DNA of 60,000 nt from Bolinopsis microptera (GCF_026151205.1 NC_087079.1:16922945-16982944), one strand, 5' to 3'; numbered from the stretch's first letter, positions 42,995-56,040 are shown. Translations and numbers: made by a program. The notes: generated by a model from the sequence alone, not told the origin.

Positions 42995-43540
42995 TGTAGC
43001 GCGATGCACTACTGGGCCGCGCCGCGCATCTTCTCGCGGAAACCACAGATGCAGATCTGATCGGCGAGATTGACATCGTGAATCAAACCTAAATCCAAAG
43101 CCAGCTAACCAGCTTTGTAAAATTTATTATTAGATCATATTAATATATCGTCAATTCTAAATATTTACAATGCAATATTTCATTAATTGTTAATTAATCT
43201 ATAAACAATGAACAAGCGTACTCCAGCCCCTACACGCAGCTACTCACTACTGTGCCGCGCGCGCAGAGCTGCGATGCAATGAAATGACATCGTCAAACTC
43301 AATTAATTCTTATGTGTTATTATTTGACATACGCTGTAACCCCTTTTGAGCGCGCCGGCGTGCACGCTTCGCGTGCACGAGAGGTATACAACGTGTAGCA
43401 AGTTATTATATGCGGCGCGGCCCACACGCGTATTATTTTATACTTTTTGCTTTCTAATAAATATCGTGTCAATGTGTACGTCTAAGTGTAGGTAGTGCGC
43501 CATCGACAGTGAGCCGCGCGTGCCGACTGTAGGATGGTTT
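42995..43540. repeat. GC-rich repeat of the CGCGCGCC family
   Basis: Contains tgtagcgcgatgcactactg, gccgcgccgcgca, cggcgagattgacatcgt words also found at 26700-26880. Degenerate. Confidence 0.6.
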
Positions 43541-44223
43541 TTTATCGCTAATTTCGGGCAGTACAATTTTCTTCAAACAAATAGATATTGAGTATTCTTC
43601 CCGACCTCCGATTGCTACAAAAATTGGTAAGCTTACTCATAGACTTACAAGGAAAGTGTCCAAAAAATTTAAAGCATATCCAACCATCAGACATTATGTT
43701 ACAGCTAAAAGCAGCGTATTTTGCCCCATACCATTTTGATCACTATATCAACTCCGATATCCACCAAATTTTTTGGACAGTTGTGAAAGCCTTATTGGAA
43801 GGTCGTCGCGAATTTTCAGAATGATCCCATTCAAGGAACTGAAGATTTATCCAAATAATACGACAAAAATCAACGCGCAACGAATTTGGTCAAATTTGGT
43901 CAAATTACGCGACTTTTACAGCTACTTTTGCTCCAAAACACAAAAGCCGCGCACCATCAAATATGGCACCAAGGTGAAACTCACTAATCATTCCAAAAAG
44001 GTATGACAAATTTGGTACTGTGAAAATTCTCACAGTCTCTAGAAAACAATGGTACAAAAATTTTTTAAATCCGAGCAAGTTTATTTTTATCGTGCACCCC
44101 CTACTAAGTGTTCATGTTTTGTGTAAACTGAATCCAATTGAGACTAGTGTTGACAGATGTTACTCGTCTAAATTTCTTCGAAGTAGCGCGCGCCGCTTTC
44201 TTCTCGAAATGGCCCGATAGCAC
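43541..44223. other. unassigned, flank of LTR element
   Basis: Two short frames (43588-43824, 43816-44006) have no recognisable similarity. 44150-44215 is a CGCGCGCC-family piece (tctaaatttcttcgaagtag, shared with 26505). Confidence 0.35.
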
Positions 44224-46199
44224 TGTTAGATAGGGGTATAGTGAATTGAGGGTGAACAGGTTTGCAATATCTCACGGCCTGTATTATGGTAATTTATAGA
44301 ATAGTTTTAGTTTTACTGAAAGACTGGTAGTCGATCTAGACTGGTAGTCAGATAAGTTTTGAAGTCTTTATCAATAGGGTTGCAATGTCCCACGGCGTGA
44401 AGCTGTAGTTAGTATTTTAAGTCTTCGTAAATTAGTAGTTATTTAGAGTTGTGAAGTTCCCGGTGGGAAAAGCAGTGGCTTAAAGATTGTTAAAGTTTCA
44501 AATTTATTAGAGCTTATAGTTAAAAGAATACTTACAATTATTTTAACAGCATTGATTTTTGATTATTGTGTTGACAAACTAGCCGAGGTGTTACAAGAGT
44601 GCCATGAGAACCAGCTCAGCCTTCAACTCCCCAAAGACCTGTCAACCAGCACGCTACAAAAAGGGAAGCTCGCCTTCCGCCTTCCGCCTTTCGCCTTCTG
44701 CATTCACCTGTTCCTATCATGGCCCGGGGTCTTGCTCTGCTGTATCCGTTCTCTCTCCACATGTTACTCATTTCTATTATAGATTCCTCGCACTACTAGT
44801 ACTACCTGTTCCCGATAGATCCTTCCAGAATTAGGCTATGGAGTTCCTTTCCTGAGGCAATATGACGGTGATACCCACCCCACTTGCTCTGCCTGTCCTC
44901 ACCTAAGCTCCACCAGTCGCATTGCTTTATTGATTCCCCCCTCCTTCCTCGAGAACCGTTCGTCACTATGTTAGATCCTCGAGATGACCATGCAAGATGG
45001 TTCAGTTCTAGTTGACATTCCACTATATGAAAAGGCCAGATCGCCACTTTATATTCTTATTCCTTGAGAGAGAGAGAACCGGAACAGCGACCTCGTGAAT
45101 CATCCTATTTAATCGCTTCACCCTCGCCACATTCGCTACTACTTCAATTATTGGGGTAAATGGACATTAAGACTAAGTTATGAGATATGAGAGATAAATT
45201 AATATTGTAGTCCTATTTAACCCTATTATTTTACAACCCTTTATTAACTTGTTTTAATTGGTTATCTTCCAGATATAAATTCACATAAAATTCTGAAGTC
45301 CATAATTACAATAGAAATTACTGTCCAAAAATGTATCTGTACAAAGAGAGTTTGGGCTGGGACTACTTCCCCGAGAGAGTCTCAAACCGGAAGACTTCCA
45401 TAACATCGGAACTTGAATTTCCATACTCTAGTTAAAAGGAGCCCATTATACGTAGTTAATTTAATACCATCACAAAGTAATGAAATATAATAAATAAATA
45501 ATCTCTAGAAGTCATGGAAAATTGGAGCATTAAATAGGCCGTTAAGTAAGTTGTCGTGCTGAAACCCGAAATAGCCGCTTAACAATGTAGCCCTAATGCG
45601 GCTCTCTCTGTACAAAATTTTGTAGCAAAATTTTCAAAAAATCTGGAAGAGACACCAAACCTTAGTTTGCTTGTTTTTATAGTGCACCGTTAGTGCAATT
45701 TATTTATTTACATTGATATTAGTTGTTGCAGCCATCGCCATAAAATGATGAAGTCACAACAGAGAAGTAGGTAGAAGAGATAAAGAAGTGATGTAATTAT
45801 AATGAGAAGTAAGAGAAGAAGATGTTAAAGAGAAAAAGTGATATATTATAGGAAATATACGGCCGTATAATTAGATAAAGATAGGAATGATGCGAGAGAT
45901 GTATGATGTTACGAGATAATGAGATTATGCTATTATGAGATTTTGAAATGTGAGACAAGTATATTATGGGGAGATATATCAAACTGCAGTATAAATTATT
46001 AGCCGGCTAAGGGATACGGGGTTCAGAAGATGTTGTGAAGTTTATTGGGAGGAGGTGCTATAATGGTTGTTGACAAGGTGTTAGTTTTAATTAGTAGATG
46101 GGCTTCTTATCTGTTATTTGAGTGTTGTGATACCTCCAAAAGAGCTCTTGGTGGTTAGAAACACTTCAGATTCAGTACGACCCTTCGAACTTTGAAACT

Positions 46200-46490
46200 A
46201 AGATTGGCAACATGATTTAGCGTAATAGGGTATGCGGACGTGAAGAAGAGAAGATATGATACAGAGGGAGATTTGATAAAGGGTTTGTTGTTTAAAAAAT
46301 AAAGATGATTTAGCGTAATAGGGTATGCGGACGTGAAGAAGAGAAGATATTTGAATTATGATGATACAGAGGGAGATTTGATAAAGGGTTTGTTGTTTAA
46401 AAAATAAAGATGATTTAGTGCAATAGGGTATGCGGACGTGAAGAAGAAGGGAAGATATTTTAAATGAAGTAGATACGTAGAGAAGTGATT
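46200..46490. repeat. ~100-bp tandem triplication inside LTR element
   Basis: Three copies of gatttagcgtaatagggtat-gcggacgtgaagaag ... gggtttgttgtttaaaa, the third diverged. Confidence 0.85.
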
Positions 46491-46519
46491 TGATATAGAA
46501 GTGATGTTGTTAAAGTTGG

Positions 46520-47290
46520 CATGGTGGAATCATGCTGGGAAATAAGGGATTGGGAAGAGGGATGAGCTCCTTATAATCCCAGTCCTTAACAGGGGGAGGC
46601 GGATCCGCAAGGATCCGGGGACACGTTAAACATTTCTATAGTGCTGGAGAGGAAACTGAAGGCTCCCGTGTCTAACGAAGTGTGAATTAACACACTGCCT
46701 TGGTACCCTCTAGTCGGCCGTGTTTTCGGGCTACCTGGTGTTCAGTACCTGGAGCTTGTCACCCCCAGGACTGGAGATACGTCCCCAGGCAAGTGGAACA
46801 CGGTGGTACGTGGACGACAGTCCACACCTAGCTAGTATCTTATCTTTTTGAACCCCACAAAGGTGGAAAATTACCCAGAAAGGGAGTAAATAAAAATTTG
46901 GAAGATAAGATCTAGTGAACAGGCAAGGCAAGAGAAAACGGTCAAAGTTCATAGTTGTGACAGCTAAGTCCTCTATGGATAAGACCGTCGGTGGAACCTA
47001 GGAGTGCCAATCCCACTTACTGGTCATCCATCGCTACAGACTGGGTCCCTTGCCGGTAGGTTCACATATGCGTAACATCCTTTTATGTAAAAGGTTGCGT
47101 GATCTGCTCAATGTACAGTCGGGCCTACATAAGCTAAAAGCGACTTGGTCTTTATGATCGTCCAGTTAGTAAGCGAATGTAGCTGTTGTGATCGAGGGGA
47201 TTAAAAAGTGAACCTCGGGAAGCAATGGGCAGTTCTTTAAACTGCGGAAATGGGGTCAGCTCAGACTGCGCCTGGTTACACATAATGATT
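46520..47290. other. GC-balanced block inside the LTR element
   Basis: Base composition is clearly richer in G and C than the rest of the interior, with self-complementary words (ggcggatccgcaaggatccg, cgtggacgacagtccacacc). No frame. It may be a packaging or structured RNA region, or an older insertion. Confidence 0.35.
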
Positions 47291-50224
47291 AAGTAAGAAT
47301 AAATAAGTAAGTAAGGGTGCATAAAATGAAAGTTATGATTGAGTTGAAGAAGTTGAAATGTGACAGGAGGTCGAAGACCAGAAGTGACAAATTTTGTTGA
47401 AGTTGGAGTAATTTACGTTGTGAAATATGGCTGGTGGCTGCACATTAATTACTGCATTAGGCATTTATAGATTTATGAAGAAATATGTAAGTACTACTAA
47501 GATTATTTTTATTCTCCGCAGAATACCGAAAAAGTTACGAACAAGTTGAGAGAACTTACAAGGTCAGATGTTGTAGCGATAATAAATAAATTAGAAACAT
47601 TGCCCTTTGTAGCAGCAAATCCTTTTGCACTGTGTTAGAATTGTTTATGCTGTGTGAAGTAGTACCGTCGGCTGATCGAAGTATAGCCGCTTAGTAGTAT
47701 CATATTTAAAAAAAGTCAAGTAGTTTAGATAAGAGTTGTAGTATTCGAATTAAGAAGTATGTATTATTGATTAAGTAATTGCGTGAATTAAAGATATAAA
47801 CGGCTGATCGAAGAATAGCCAATGTAGAGTTTCGTATTTTAATTTTTTTTTAAAAGTTTATTTTGTCGTGCTTTTGTGAGAAAATGTGCTATAGAAATTT
47901 TATCGATCATAACATGTAATTGTAGAATCATTATAGTATGGTTTAATGTATAAAAAAAAAGATAAAAAAGAGTAAAAAAATAATAATAATAATAATAAAG
48001 ATAAGTAAGTAAGAAGATAAAAAGTAGAATGGTCGAAATTTTATTTTAATTATTTCTTAAGTTATGAAGTATACACTATGTGAGTGAGCTTAAACAGTCG
48101 AGACCTCCTATTTCTATAAAGATCCGATATAATAATAACATAAACGATAATAACATTAACACTATAAATTGATAACAAGCTTAAATTATAAATTTTGTTT
48201 TAACGTGTATTGTGACACGGTGGTCTCTCTATCGGGAGGAGTACAGACTTTTAATTGTTGTGCTGTAATTACCGCTGAAGTAGAGTTATGTGAAAAAAAC
48301 CTTGAGGAGAGACACTTTATAATTTTAATTTAAGTTGCCTATTAGCTGTTTGTAAGGGAATGATCCGATAAATGTATTTGATTAATATTAATTACTTATT
48401 AAACAATTTAAAAATTATTAGAAAATTTAACAAACGAAAAGTATTATCTAAATGTACCGAGATGGAAGTATTTAAGAGGACATTACCATGAGGTACACGT
48501 TAACGAAGACTATAAGTATAGAGAAGTGTATACCTCCACTGAACATCATATTCCGCACTGTTCTCTCTAAACTCAGTACACCAGAATAGGCACTACAATT
48601 ACAACGACTTTACTTTTAAATATTAACTTATGGTAATTCAAATGTTTGTTTGTACGATTATATTTAATTTTGTTGGTTGTGCGCGAGAAATTCGATAGGT
48701 CTTTAAATTAACGATTTTTTACCATAAGAACGGGCATACCTTATTACTAATAGTTCTTTTGGAAATTTTTTAAAAGAAAAAGAAGAAGGTTGTAGATTTA
48801 TCATTTTCTTTAAAGTATAGATAGTTTTGCTTTGACGTGGTCGTCATTAATTTTCGATCGGGGAGATGTTAGATAGGGGTATAGTGAATTGAGGGTGAAC
48901 AGGTTTGCAATATCTCACGGCCTGTATTATGGTAATTTATAGAATAGTTTTAGTTTTACTGAAAGACTGGTAGTCGATCTAGACTGGTAGTCAGATAAGT
49001 TTTGAAGTCTTTATCAATAGGGTTGCAATGTCCCACGGCGTGAAGCTGTAGTTAGTATTTTAAGTCTTCGTAAATTAGTAGTTATTTAGAGTTGTGAAGT
49101 TCCCGGTGGGAAAAGCAGTGGCTTAAAGATTGTTAAAGTTTCAAATTTATTAGAGCTTATAGTTAAAAGAATACTTACAATTATTTTAACAGCATTGATT
49201 TTTGATTATTGTGTTGACAAACTAGCCGAGGTGTTACAAGAGTGCCATGAGAACCAGCTCAGCCTTCAACTCCCCAAAGACCTGTCAACCAGCACGCTAC
49301 AAAAAGGGAAGCTCGCCTTCCGCCTTCCGCCTTTCGCCTTCTGCATTCACCTGTTCCTATCATGGCCCGGGGTCTTGCTCTGCTGTATCCGTTCTCTCTC
49401 CACATGTTACTCATTTCTATTATAGATTCCTCGCACTACTAGTACTACCTGTTCCCGATAGATCCTTCCAGAATTAGGCTATGGAGTTCCTTTCCTGAGG
49501 CAATATGACGGTGATACCCACCCCACTTGCTCTGCCTGTCCTCACCTAAGCTCCACCAGTCGCATTGCTTTATTGATTCCCCCCTCCTTCCTCGAGAACC
49601 GTTCGTCACTATGTTAGATCCTCGAGATGACCATGCAAGATGGTTCAGTTCTAGTTGACATTCCACTATATGAAAAGGCCAGATCGCCACTTTATATTCT
49701 TATTCCTTGAGAGAGAGAGAACCGGAACAGCAACCTCGTGAATCATCCTATTTAATCGCTTCACCCTCGCCACATTCGCTACTACTTCAATTATTGGGGT
49801 AAATGGACATTAAGACTAAGTTATGAGATATGAGAGATAAATTAATATTGTAGTCCTATTTAACCCTATTATTTTACAACCCTTTATTAACTTGTTTTAA
49901 TTGGTTATCTATATCTTCCAGATATAAATTCACATAAAATTCTGAAGTCCATAATTACAATAGAAATTACTGTCCAAAAATGTATCTGTACAAAGAGAGT
50001 TTGGGCTGGGACTACTTCCCCGAGAGAGTCTCAAACCGGAAGACTTCCATAACATCGGAACTTGAATTTCCATACTCTAGTTAAAAGGAGCCCATTATAC
50101 GTAGTTAATTTAATACCATCACAAAGTAATGAAATATAATAAATAAATAATCTCTAGAAGTCATGGAAAATTGGAGCATTAAATAGGCCGTTAAGTAAGT
50201 TGTCGTGCTGAAACCCGAGTACGC

Positions 50225-50645
50225 CAGTTAACAAGCACATGCTACGAAGTAGCGCGCGCCGGGCCAGATTTGCTCTAACCAGAGCCCTAGCCTCTCGCTT
50301 GCAGTAGCGCGCGACTTGTAAAACAAGCGCGTCACGCAGTACGCGTAGACACATGGCTATGTGAAGGGCCAGATCATTAACAGTGGTCAATACTAGTGAC
50401 AAGGATAAGGACCCAAGTGCCTGTACGGCTTTTTCGGACCCCTGTTGACCACTACTCTTGAAATTGCTCTACAACATTGAATATTTATTGTAGGTTTATA
50501 AATTACCAGGACGCGCGCCGAGTTGGAGCTGGAGTGACTGGACTCGTCGACGGTCCAAATGGAACAAATATTTTACGAGTATCACCCGTTAAAATATTTG
50601 TATCCAACTCGGCGCGCGTCTTGGTAGGTTATAGTTATACAATAT
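50225..50645. mobile_element. CGCGCGCC-family fold-back element
   Basis: taccaggacgcgcgccgagt (50503) is inverted at 50605-50635 (actcggcgcgcgtcttggta). The middle (tattttacgagtatcacccg) is shared with 25640. A piece at 50245-50340 resembles 26880-26910. Non-coding. Confidence 0.65.
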
Positions 50646-51145
50646 ACAAATACAAACTGTATGATGCATAAAAAGACAATCTTTAAGTTTAATTTTAATG
50701 AAAGAAAAATATCACATATTCAATATTACATCTATATCCAATAATTTACAAAGTACACTTTAAAATTTTGTTGATATATTGACAAATCTATTAACAATTA
50801 ATCTAGTTAATCTGCAGTAGTATAATAGTTAGTAATAGTTAATCTATAGTGCACACTGAAGTTAGATTTTGTAATGACCGGTAGGGCGGTAGCACAACTT
50901 TAAATTAATATTATGCGTATTTAAAAATTACCGTTTTCAACTGAATATTCTTGAACACAGTAAGTCAAAGTGATACCGTCATGATAAAATTTACTTATCA
51001 CATCAGAATGGCAAGCACAGAAGAAAACATAAATTGCGCCTCCTAAATGAAAAACTCATGATGAAATAATATACAAGCTTGAAGCTACACAATGTCTTTC
51101 TAAACAATAAATTTACACCTAGAATTAGCAGTCATTTTGACCCTT
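50646..51145. other. no recognised feature
   Basis: AT-rich; probably 3' flank of the exon ending at 51146. Confidence 0.4.
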
Positions 51146-53173
51146 TCAAACAACAGCACTTGCTGATTTAGTCTTTTTGACTTTGATTGAGGCTCTGAAG
51201 TTTTTGTAAGATCTTGATAGAGGTGGAAGTGGGGGGAGAGAGTTTGATTTGTTGCTAAGAAACGGTCGAGGACGCACAAATTTAACCGGCGTCTCCCTGT
51301 GAGAGAAAAAAGTTAAGGCGAGTATTTAACCAGGATCCTGGAAGATTGAAAAACTTATGAAGTTATTTAGTTGCTCCATTTCCCTAATTCAAATTGTTGC
51401 TGTATGTGATAATATGTTAATATTAAACATTTCCACTGAAATTCTGAACTTGATTAATCAAGTTAAACAGATCCATGAAATATGTAGTCGAGAATAAATA
51501 GGTACATTTCAGCTTGACGTACTGCAGCACAAACGATTCTAACTTACGGCGAGCAAAGATCAGGAGAACCAGTGCGGGAGCCCTTTTCGTGCCGACCTCC
51601 CTTTTTTGACCGGAAGCTAGAACGGATAAATTTAATACCCTGGAGAGAGAGAGGGTTTGGTTTGTCAGTCTGTCCTGTGGAGATATCAACATTCAAACTT
51701 ACAAGTAACCAAGGTAACAGTTAAATGTAGTAGCAACAAACAACGTTTAAATGAGCCCAATTTAAACGTTGCTACTACAAATTTACAAGAGTTGACAAGA
51801 TTAAAATTACTGTATTAACTGGGACACGTTTTATGTTTTTTTAATAAAGCACGTTGCTAAAATTGTTCCGAACATTATTCCGAACATTGTTTCGAACATT
51901 CTTCCATAAATTGTTCCACGTTCGTGACAAAAGATATTTTGAGGTGCTGGCAAAAGACAAGCCTGGGTAGTTAGATGTTGCTGAAAGTGCTACTGGGTAA
52001 TGTCGTGTTTAGTAACGCGATTAATAATCAGGTGCTCTTCAAAAACTGTGGAATGCCATGCTTTCAGTTTCATGTGCAATGTGCATTGTGCTGCGGAGTG
52101 GGCAAGAGCGCTTGCGGAGTGGACAAGAACGCTTGCGGATTGGCCAAGAACGGTTGTCAGTAAGTAGAATCATAGTATGGCATCAGAAAATCCCGGAATT
52201 GTTTTCAGTCTGCTCTAGCCTTTGTAATGAATAATGGGCGATTCTAAGGCTTCAAGTTTTATGGCATCTCAGTTGAAGGTTGATGTAAATGAAGAACTGA
52301 AAATGAAAAGAAAAATGTGGGGTCAAAGGCAAAAAAAGCTAAAACAAGATCTAAACATGGACACTAACTTACCAATAAACATTCTCCGTATCTATGTATG
52401 CTTAACATTGAATTCACATAAAAATATAAATGATATCATTGCATGGAATTATTGGTTGGTTAGTTGATTGGTTGCAATTATGGAGGAGATGATTCGAATG
52501 ATGTCATTGTACACGAGATTCTATCATATAATTGTGATGTATGACTTAGGTGAAAATGTGGTATACGGATCCCATTGCTTCACAAAGATTCACACGAACT
52601 CTCAATCCCTGTACCTTGATGCGGTGACTTGTAATATGTTAAGAAATGAGCTGCAAAATGAGAGAGGGTGCGTCATTTCAATATTTAACAAGTGAAAGTG
52701 AAAGTGAATGTGAAAGTGAAAGTGAAACGTGGATAAAAGTGCTGGACAATATTGAACAGAGTGCGTGCTGTAGAACACGTGACGGTGAATACAAATATGA
52801 CATAGCATAGTGTTCTGTCCGTCAATGTGCGTCTAAGCGAAAATATCGTGTAAACGTTGCTTCCGGCTAATCAGCTAATATTGAATCATGCTAATATGCA
52901 GTTTGTTATTTACAATAACTAAGTAAAGCTGATAATCCTGCTAACAAATATCTGTTGAAACATTAAAAAACGAAACTGAAAGCGAATCATCTTAACAAAA
53001 GTGAAACTTAAACATGCTCCATATATTATCAACTCACCGACATGTACTGTTTCTTAGAGTTTTTGGAGACACTTCCTGTCTCGCTGTTGCTGCGAGTTCG
53101 TTTGATGGTGTCGTCAAGGGAAGAGGTGGAGGGTCGCCGAGTTAGGGCCGGCCGAGTGAAACTTCCAGAGACT
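51146..53173 (-). CDS. Ser/Arg/Lys-rich C-terminal exons, probably of the ankyrin gene
   Basis: Three exons: 53173-53038, 51639-51548, 51296-51146 (TGA), continuous in phase (2, 0, 2). They encode a basic, Ser-rich tail: FTRPALTRRPSTSSLDD, TRSNSETGSVSKNSKK, SSFRSKKGGRHEKGSRTGSP, VRPRPFLSNKSNSLPPLPPL and the end KTKSASAVV. RRPSTSS and RTRSNSE are good basophilic-kinase or 14-3-3-type sites by pattern. The first exon needs a phase-2 donor, which the ankyrin exon 57600-57480 offers (KVR joined to VSGS). So this may be the long C-terminus of that gene. No homologue recognised. Confidence 0.6.
52691..52728. repeat. GTGAAA hexamer repeat
   Basis: Six units of agtgaa with one variant, in the intron between 53038 and 51639. 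Confidence 0.85.
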
Positions 53174-54935
53174 CTGAACACCGGGTAATCATTGGGATCA
53201 GGATTACAGAATCAGGACATGAATACGTAATTACTTAATTGATTACTTAATTACAGAATCAGGACATGAATAATCAATTGACACTGATACACATTGAACA
53301 TTGATTAGACATTTTTAGAGCTTTCTAGTAGTGGACAAGTATCATGTAATAGGTGGTTGAGCTCACTGAATATGAAACACTATTTTTAGTTTCCATTCTA
53401 AAAATCAAACAATTTGAATGTTCTCTCAACCGCCAAATAAATATTTGCCCACCACAATTGCATACCAGTTTTTTAGAAAAATTTGATCGGTAATCTTTGA
53501 TAAATAGGCATGCTTTTAATTACTGTCTTATAAAAAGCGATTAATTTAACAACCATTAACTAAGCATAAAAGTGCGTCACAGTTAAAAGTCATAAAGTTT
53601 GCAGATATAGACTACGATTAATTTGTATTAGAACAGACAGAGAGTGCACCGGGTCCGGTTCATTCCTTGTTTGTTCTTGTTGAACTTATATTTTATAGCT
53701 TCAAGTTGGTAATCATATTCAGCAAAAGAACATGCAAGTAGTCAGCCATATTGATTTTAACAGCAGCATAAAGTGTCTCATAACAAATTCTATAGAAGAA
53801 ATGTATGTGCTTTTTAAAAGAAAGGAGTTACAAAGAGGGAGGGAAGATTGAAGAGAGTGTGAGTAATGTTAATGCAAGGTGATTTTGGCCAGCCCACAAA
53901 TTTTAAAAAGGTCATTGAAAGGGCCAGTGTATCCTGTTTATTTTCTTAAAATCTTTAATATCCGTGTGATTTAGATATAAGTGGAAAGAAACAATTTAAA
54001 ATTTACAAGTTGACATGTTTTCAGGCAACAAGAAATAAAGGCACGGTCGATCTACACGTTATTCTGTTGACATGAAAGAAAACTTCACGACGACTAACTC
54101 AATCCTTAAAGTGGAACCAAGGTCCAAGGACTGACTGAGTAACGATTCAAAGATTAATTCAAAGCTGATCAGAGAAAAACGTCATCAGGATGATTCAGGG
54201 TGATTAAGAAACTCAATTCAAGACAATCTAAAACTCAAGTTCCAGAACAATCTAAAATTCGACTGTCTGAAGATTCCCCATAATCAGATTCATTTAAAGA
54301 TTGATAAGGGACAGTTTGATAACAACACCAGCAACACCAGCAGGAATACTTTCTTGAGCGACTCATTGCTGTCATTCTCCGCCTGATCCCTTGACTGAGT
54401 GACTCATGCCTGCTGAGAGATGAGCACCTTAACTAATTAAATAATTAACAAACTTATTTATTAACTAATTAATCGGATAATTAAATCAGAAGGCTCGTGG
54501 ATTGAATCGTGCAGGCCAGAGCGATAAGTTGGGACGACTGAAGATAGTTATTATTTAATCCTGTTTAATGAGAGCAAAGAATGATACCATTCGTTTCTTG
54601 CCAAGCTATTGCTGCAATACATGCAAATTCAAAAACCTCTCTGACCTGTTTACGACCAGATGAATGAAAAGGATTTAATGAATAATGAATGAAAAATGAA
54701 AAGTTTAACAAAATGGTTCATTATATCTGTTTGATGTCTCTCTGGGGTTAAAGTAAAATCATTACAATCAGCATGCGAGAAGTTTAGCTTAACTTGCGAC
54801 ACATACACTTTAGTTCACGTATAATATATAACAAGAGTAACATGCAAAGGTATGAAGAAAACGAGCAATTTAATTAACTTATCGAAAAGTAATTAGCTTG
54901 TTAGTTTAGCTAATTGATAAGGAACTAGCGGACGA
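53174..54935. other. no recognised feature
   Basis: AT-rich; no supported exon or repeat beyond short duplications (gaatcaggacatgaat twice at 53208 and 53256). Confidence 0.45.
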
Positions 54936-55193
54936 TTAGCAGGCAGCATGCGACGAGTACATTGTGCGGGCACCTTTGAGATGTAGCTGCTCACTGAGGT
55001 CACCTCCTTCTACCAAATCAGTAAAACTTATCTCCTCTCCTTCCAACCTCACCCGCTTGACAATATCAGCCCGCTTCCAAAGTTTCGAGTGATTTCCCCA
55101 ATTTTGTACCACTCTGCTTGAGCCGATATCAGCTGATTCTGCTGAGCAGCAGTAGATCACGCATTCCTCTCTCATCATCATCGAATTGTGCAT
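54936..55193 (-). CDS. hypothetical 85-aa protein or terminal exon
   Basis: One open frame from ATG 55193 with mixed, protein-like composition (SSRVVQNWGNHSKLWKRAD, then EGEEISFTDLVEGGDL and SEQLHLKGARTMYSSHAAC). The first 16 residues look poor, and cag at about 55148 could be an acceptor, so it may be a terminal exon. No family recognised. Confidence 0.35.
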   Translation of the reverse strand: MHNSMMMREECVIYCCSAESADIGSSRVVQNWGNHSKLWKRADIVKRVRLEGEEISFTDLVEGGDLSEQLHLKGARTMYSSHAAC

Positions 55194-55476
55194 ATTGATA
55201 CAAGTTAAGGATTTTTAGTCTTCATAATAGAATCATTTCGGTGTCTTTGTCTTCAACACCGTCCAAATATATTTCATAAAATATTGAGCATTTACATCTA
55301 CCGTTATCAAAAGTATTTCAATGTCTATCTGATTGTGTCCCTGAGGATTTCAGAGCCTCAATGAATCGTGAGTAACGAAGACCCAGCAACTCCAAATCCT
55401 CCACCACTTAACCCATCAACCAATAATAAAGTCATTACCACCCAATTATAAAGTCATTATCTACCAATTACCACTG

Positions 55477-56040
55477 TTACAAACTATTCCGCCGTCTCCT
55501 CCTGGGACAGCAGCACAGTAGACTAGTCCTCCTCTTGCTCCTCCTAGCCCTGGAACCCCCGTCCACTTCTTCCTCCATCTCCATAAAGCCCACGTGGTTA
55601 CTAACCTTACTGTTACTCTCGTGGTGCAGCAACAAGGGCTCAGTATCGTACAGTACTGACAGAGGTGTTCCGAGGGAGATCCTCTTTACAGAGCGTGGTG
55701 AAAGGGTAGAGTTGCTGCACACCGACTCCAGCGCTTCCTCCTTACTTTTAACCATGGTAGCACCAGTCTCTCCACCTCCATCTAGCGTGATGTGGTCTAT
55801 CCTGATGCCACTGAGGGGGCGTTTGTTGGAGCCGGAGTGTTTGCCTAGTGACTGGTATTTGAAGTTGTTGTTCAGGGTTTTGGAGCGGTGGTAGTGGTCG
55901 GATGTGGTGTCTGATTTCTCTCGTTTGTGGCGACGGAGGGAGAAGTTTGGTTTGTCGTTTGAGACTGGGTGATTGCTGGGATAAGGTTGGGAAGGTGTTA
56001 GATAAGTGACCTTGTTGATCGATAATATATTGGCGGTCAT
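55477..56040 (-). CDS. hypothetical basic protein with CCC/poly-Arg C-terminus
   Basis: 187 aa, single exon, ATG at 56040. The first half is Ser/His/Lys-rich and looks disordered, with a glycine patch (DGGGETG). It ends EMEEEVDGG followed by RRSKRRTSLLCCCPRRRRRNSL-type sequence: a cysteine triplet framed by basic clusters, which would suit palmitoylation plus electrostatic membrane binding. RRTSL is a basophilic kinase site by pattern. Lies between the ankyrin exons and the Ser-rich exons on the same strand, so it could be nested in an intron or be an alternative terminal exon. No homologue recognised. Confidence 0.5.
   Translation of the reverse strand: MTANILSINKVTYLTPSQPYPSNHPVSNDKPNFSLRRHKREKSDTTSDHYHRSKTLNNNFKYQSLGKHSGSNKRPLSGIRIDHITLDGGGETGATMVKSKEEALESVCSNSTLSPRSVKRISLGTPLSVLYDTEPLLLHHESNSKVSNHVGFMEMEEEVDGGSRARRSKRRTSLLCCCPRRRRRNSL

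Larger units (their letters stand above)
44224..50218. mobile_element. LTR retrotransposon without coding capacity
   Basis: 5' LTR 44224-45569 and 3' LTR 48867-50218 are nearly identical over 1.35 kb; differences I saw are a 6-bp insertion (atatct) near 49910 and G/A at about 45090. Both begin TGTTAGATAGGGG. The shared sequence ends at gaaacccga rather than the usual CA. The 3.3-kb interior has no frame longer than about 75 codons and no gag or pol motif, like the LARD type of non-autonomous element. A purine stretch (cggggaga) precedes the 3' LTR. I see no clear target-site duplication. Inserted into a CGCGCGCC-family repeat. Confidence 0.75.

Noticed and set aside
44552-45047. Frames of about 76-81 codons, repeated exactly at 49195-49690
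   Set aside because: They lie inside the two LTRs, so their repetition is explained by LTR identity, and they carry no known motif.
44224-50218. Simple segmental duplication instead of LTR element
   Set aside because: Same orientation, near identity, TG start, purine stretch before the second copy and an interior of plausible length favour LTRs, though the missing CA end and target duplication leave doubt.
51975-52163. Cys-rich frame with ACGVDKNACGLAKNGC
   Set aside because: Arises from a short imperfect DNA repeat (gcttgcgga) inside an intron on the other strand; no signal peptide or family match.
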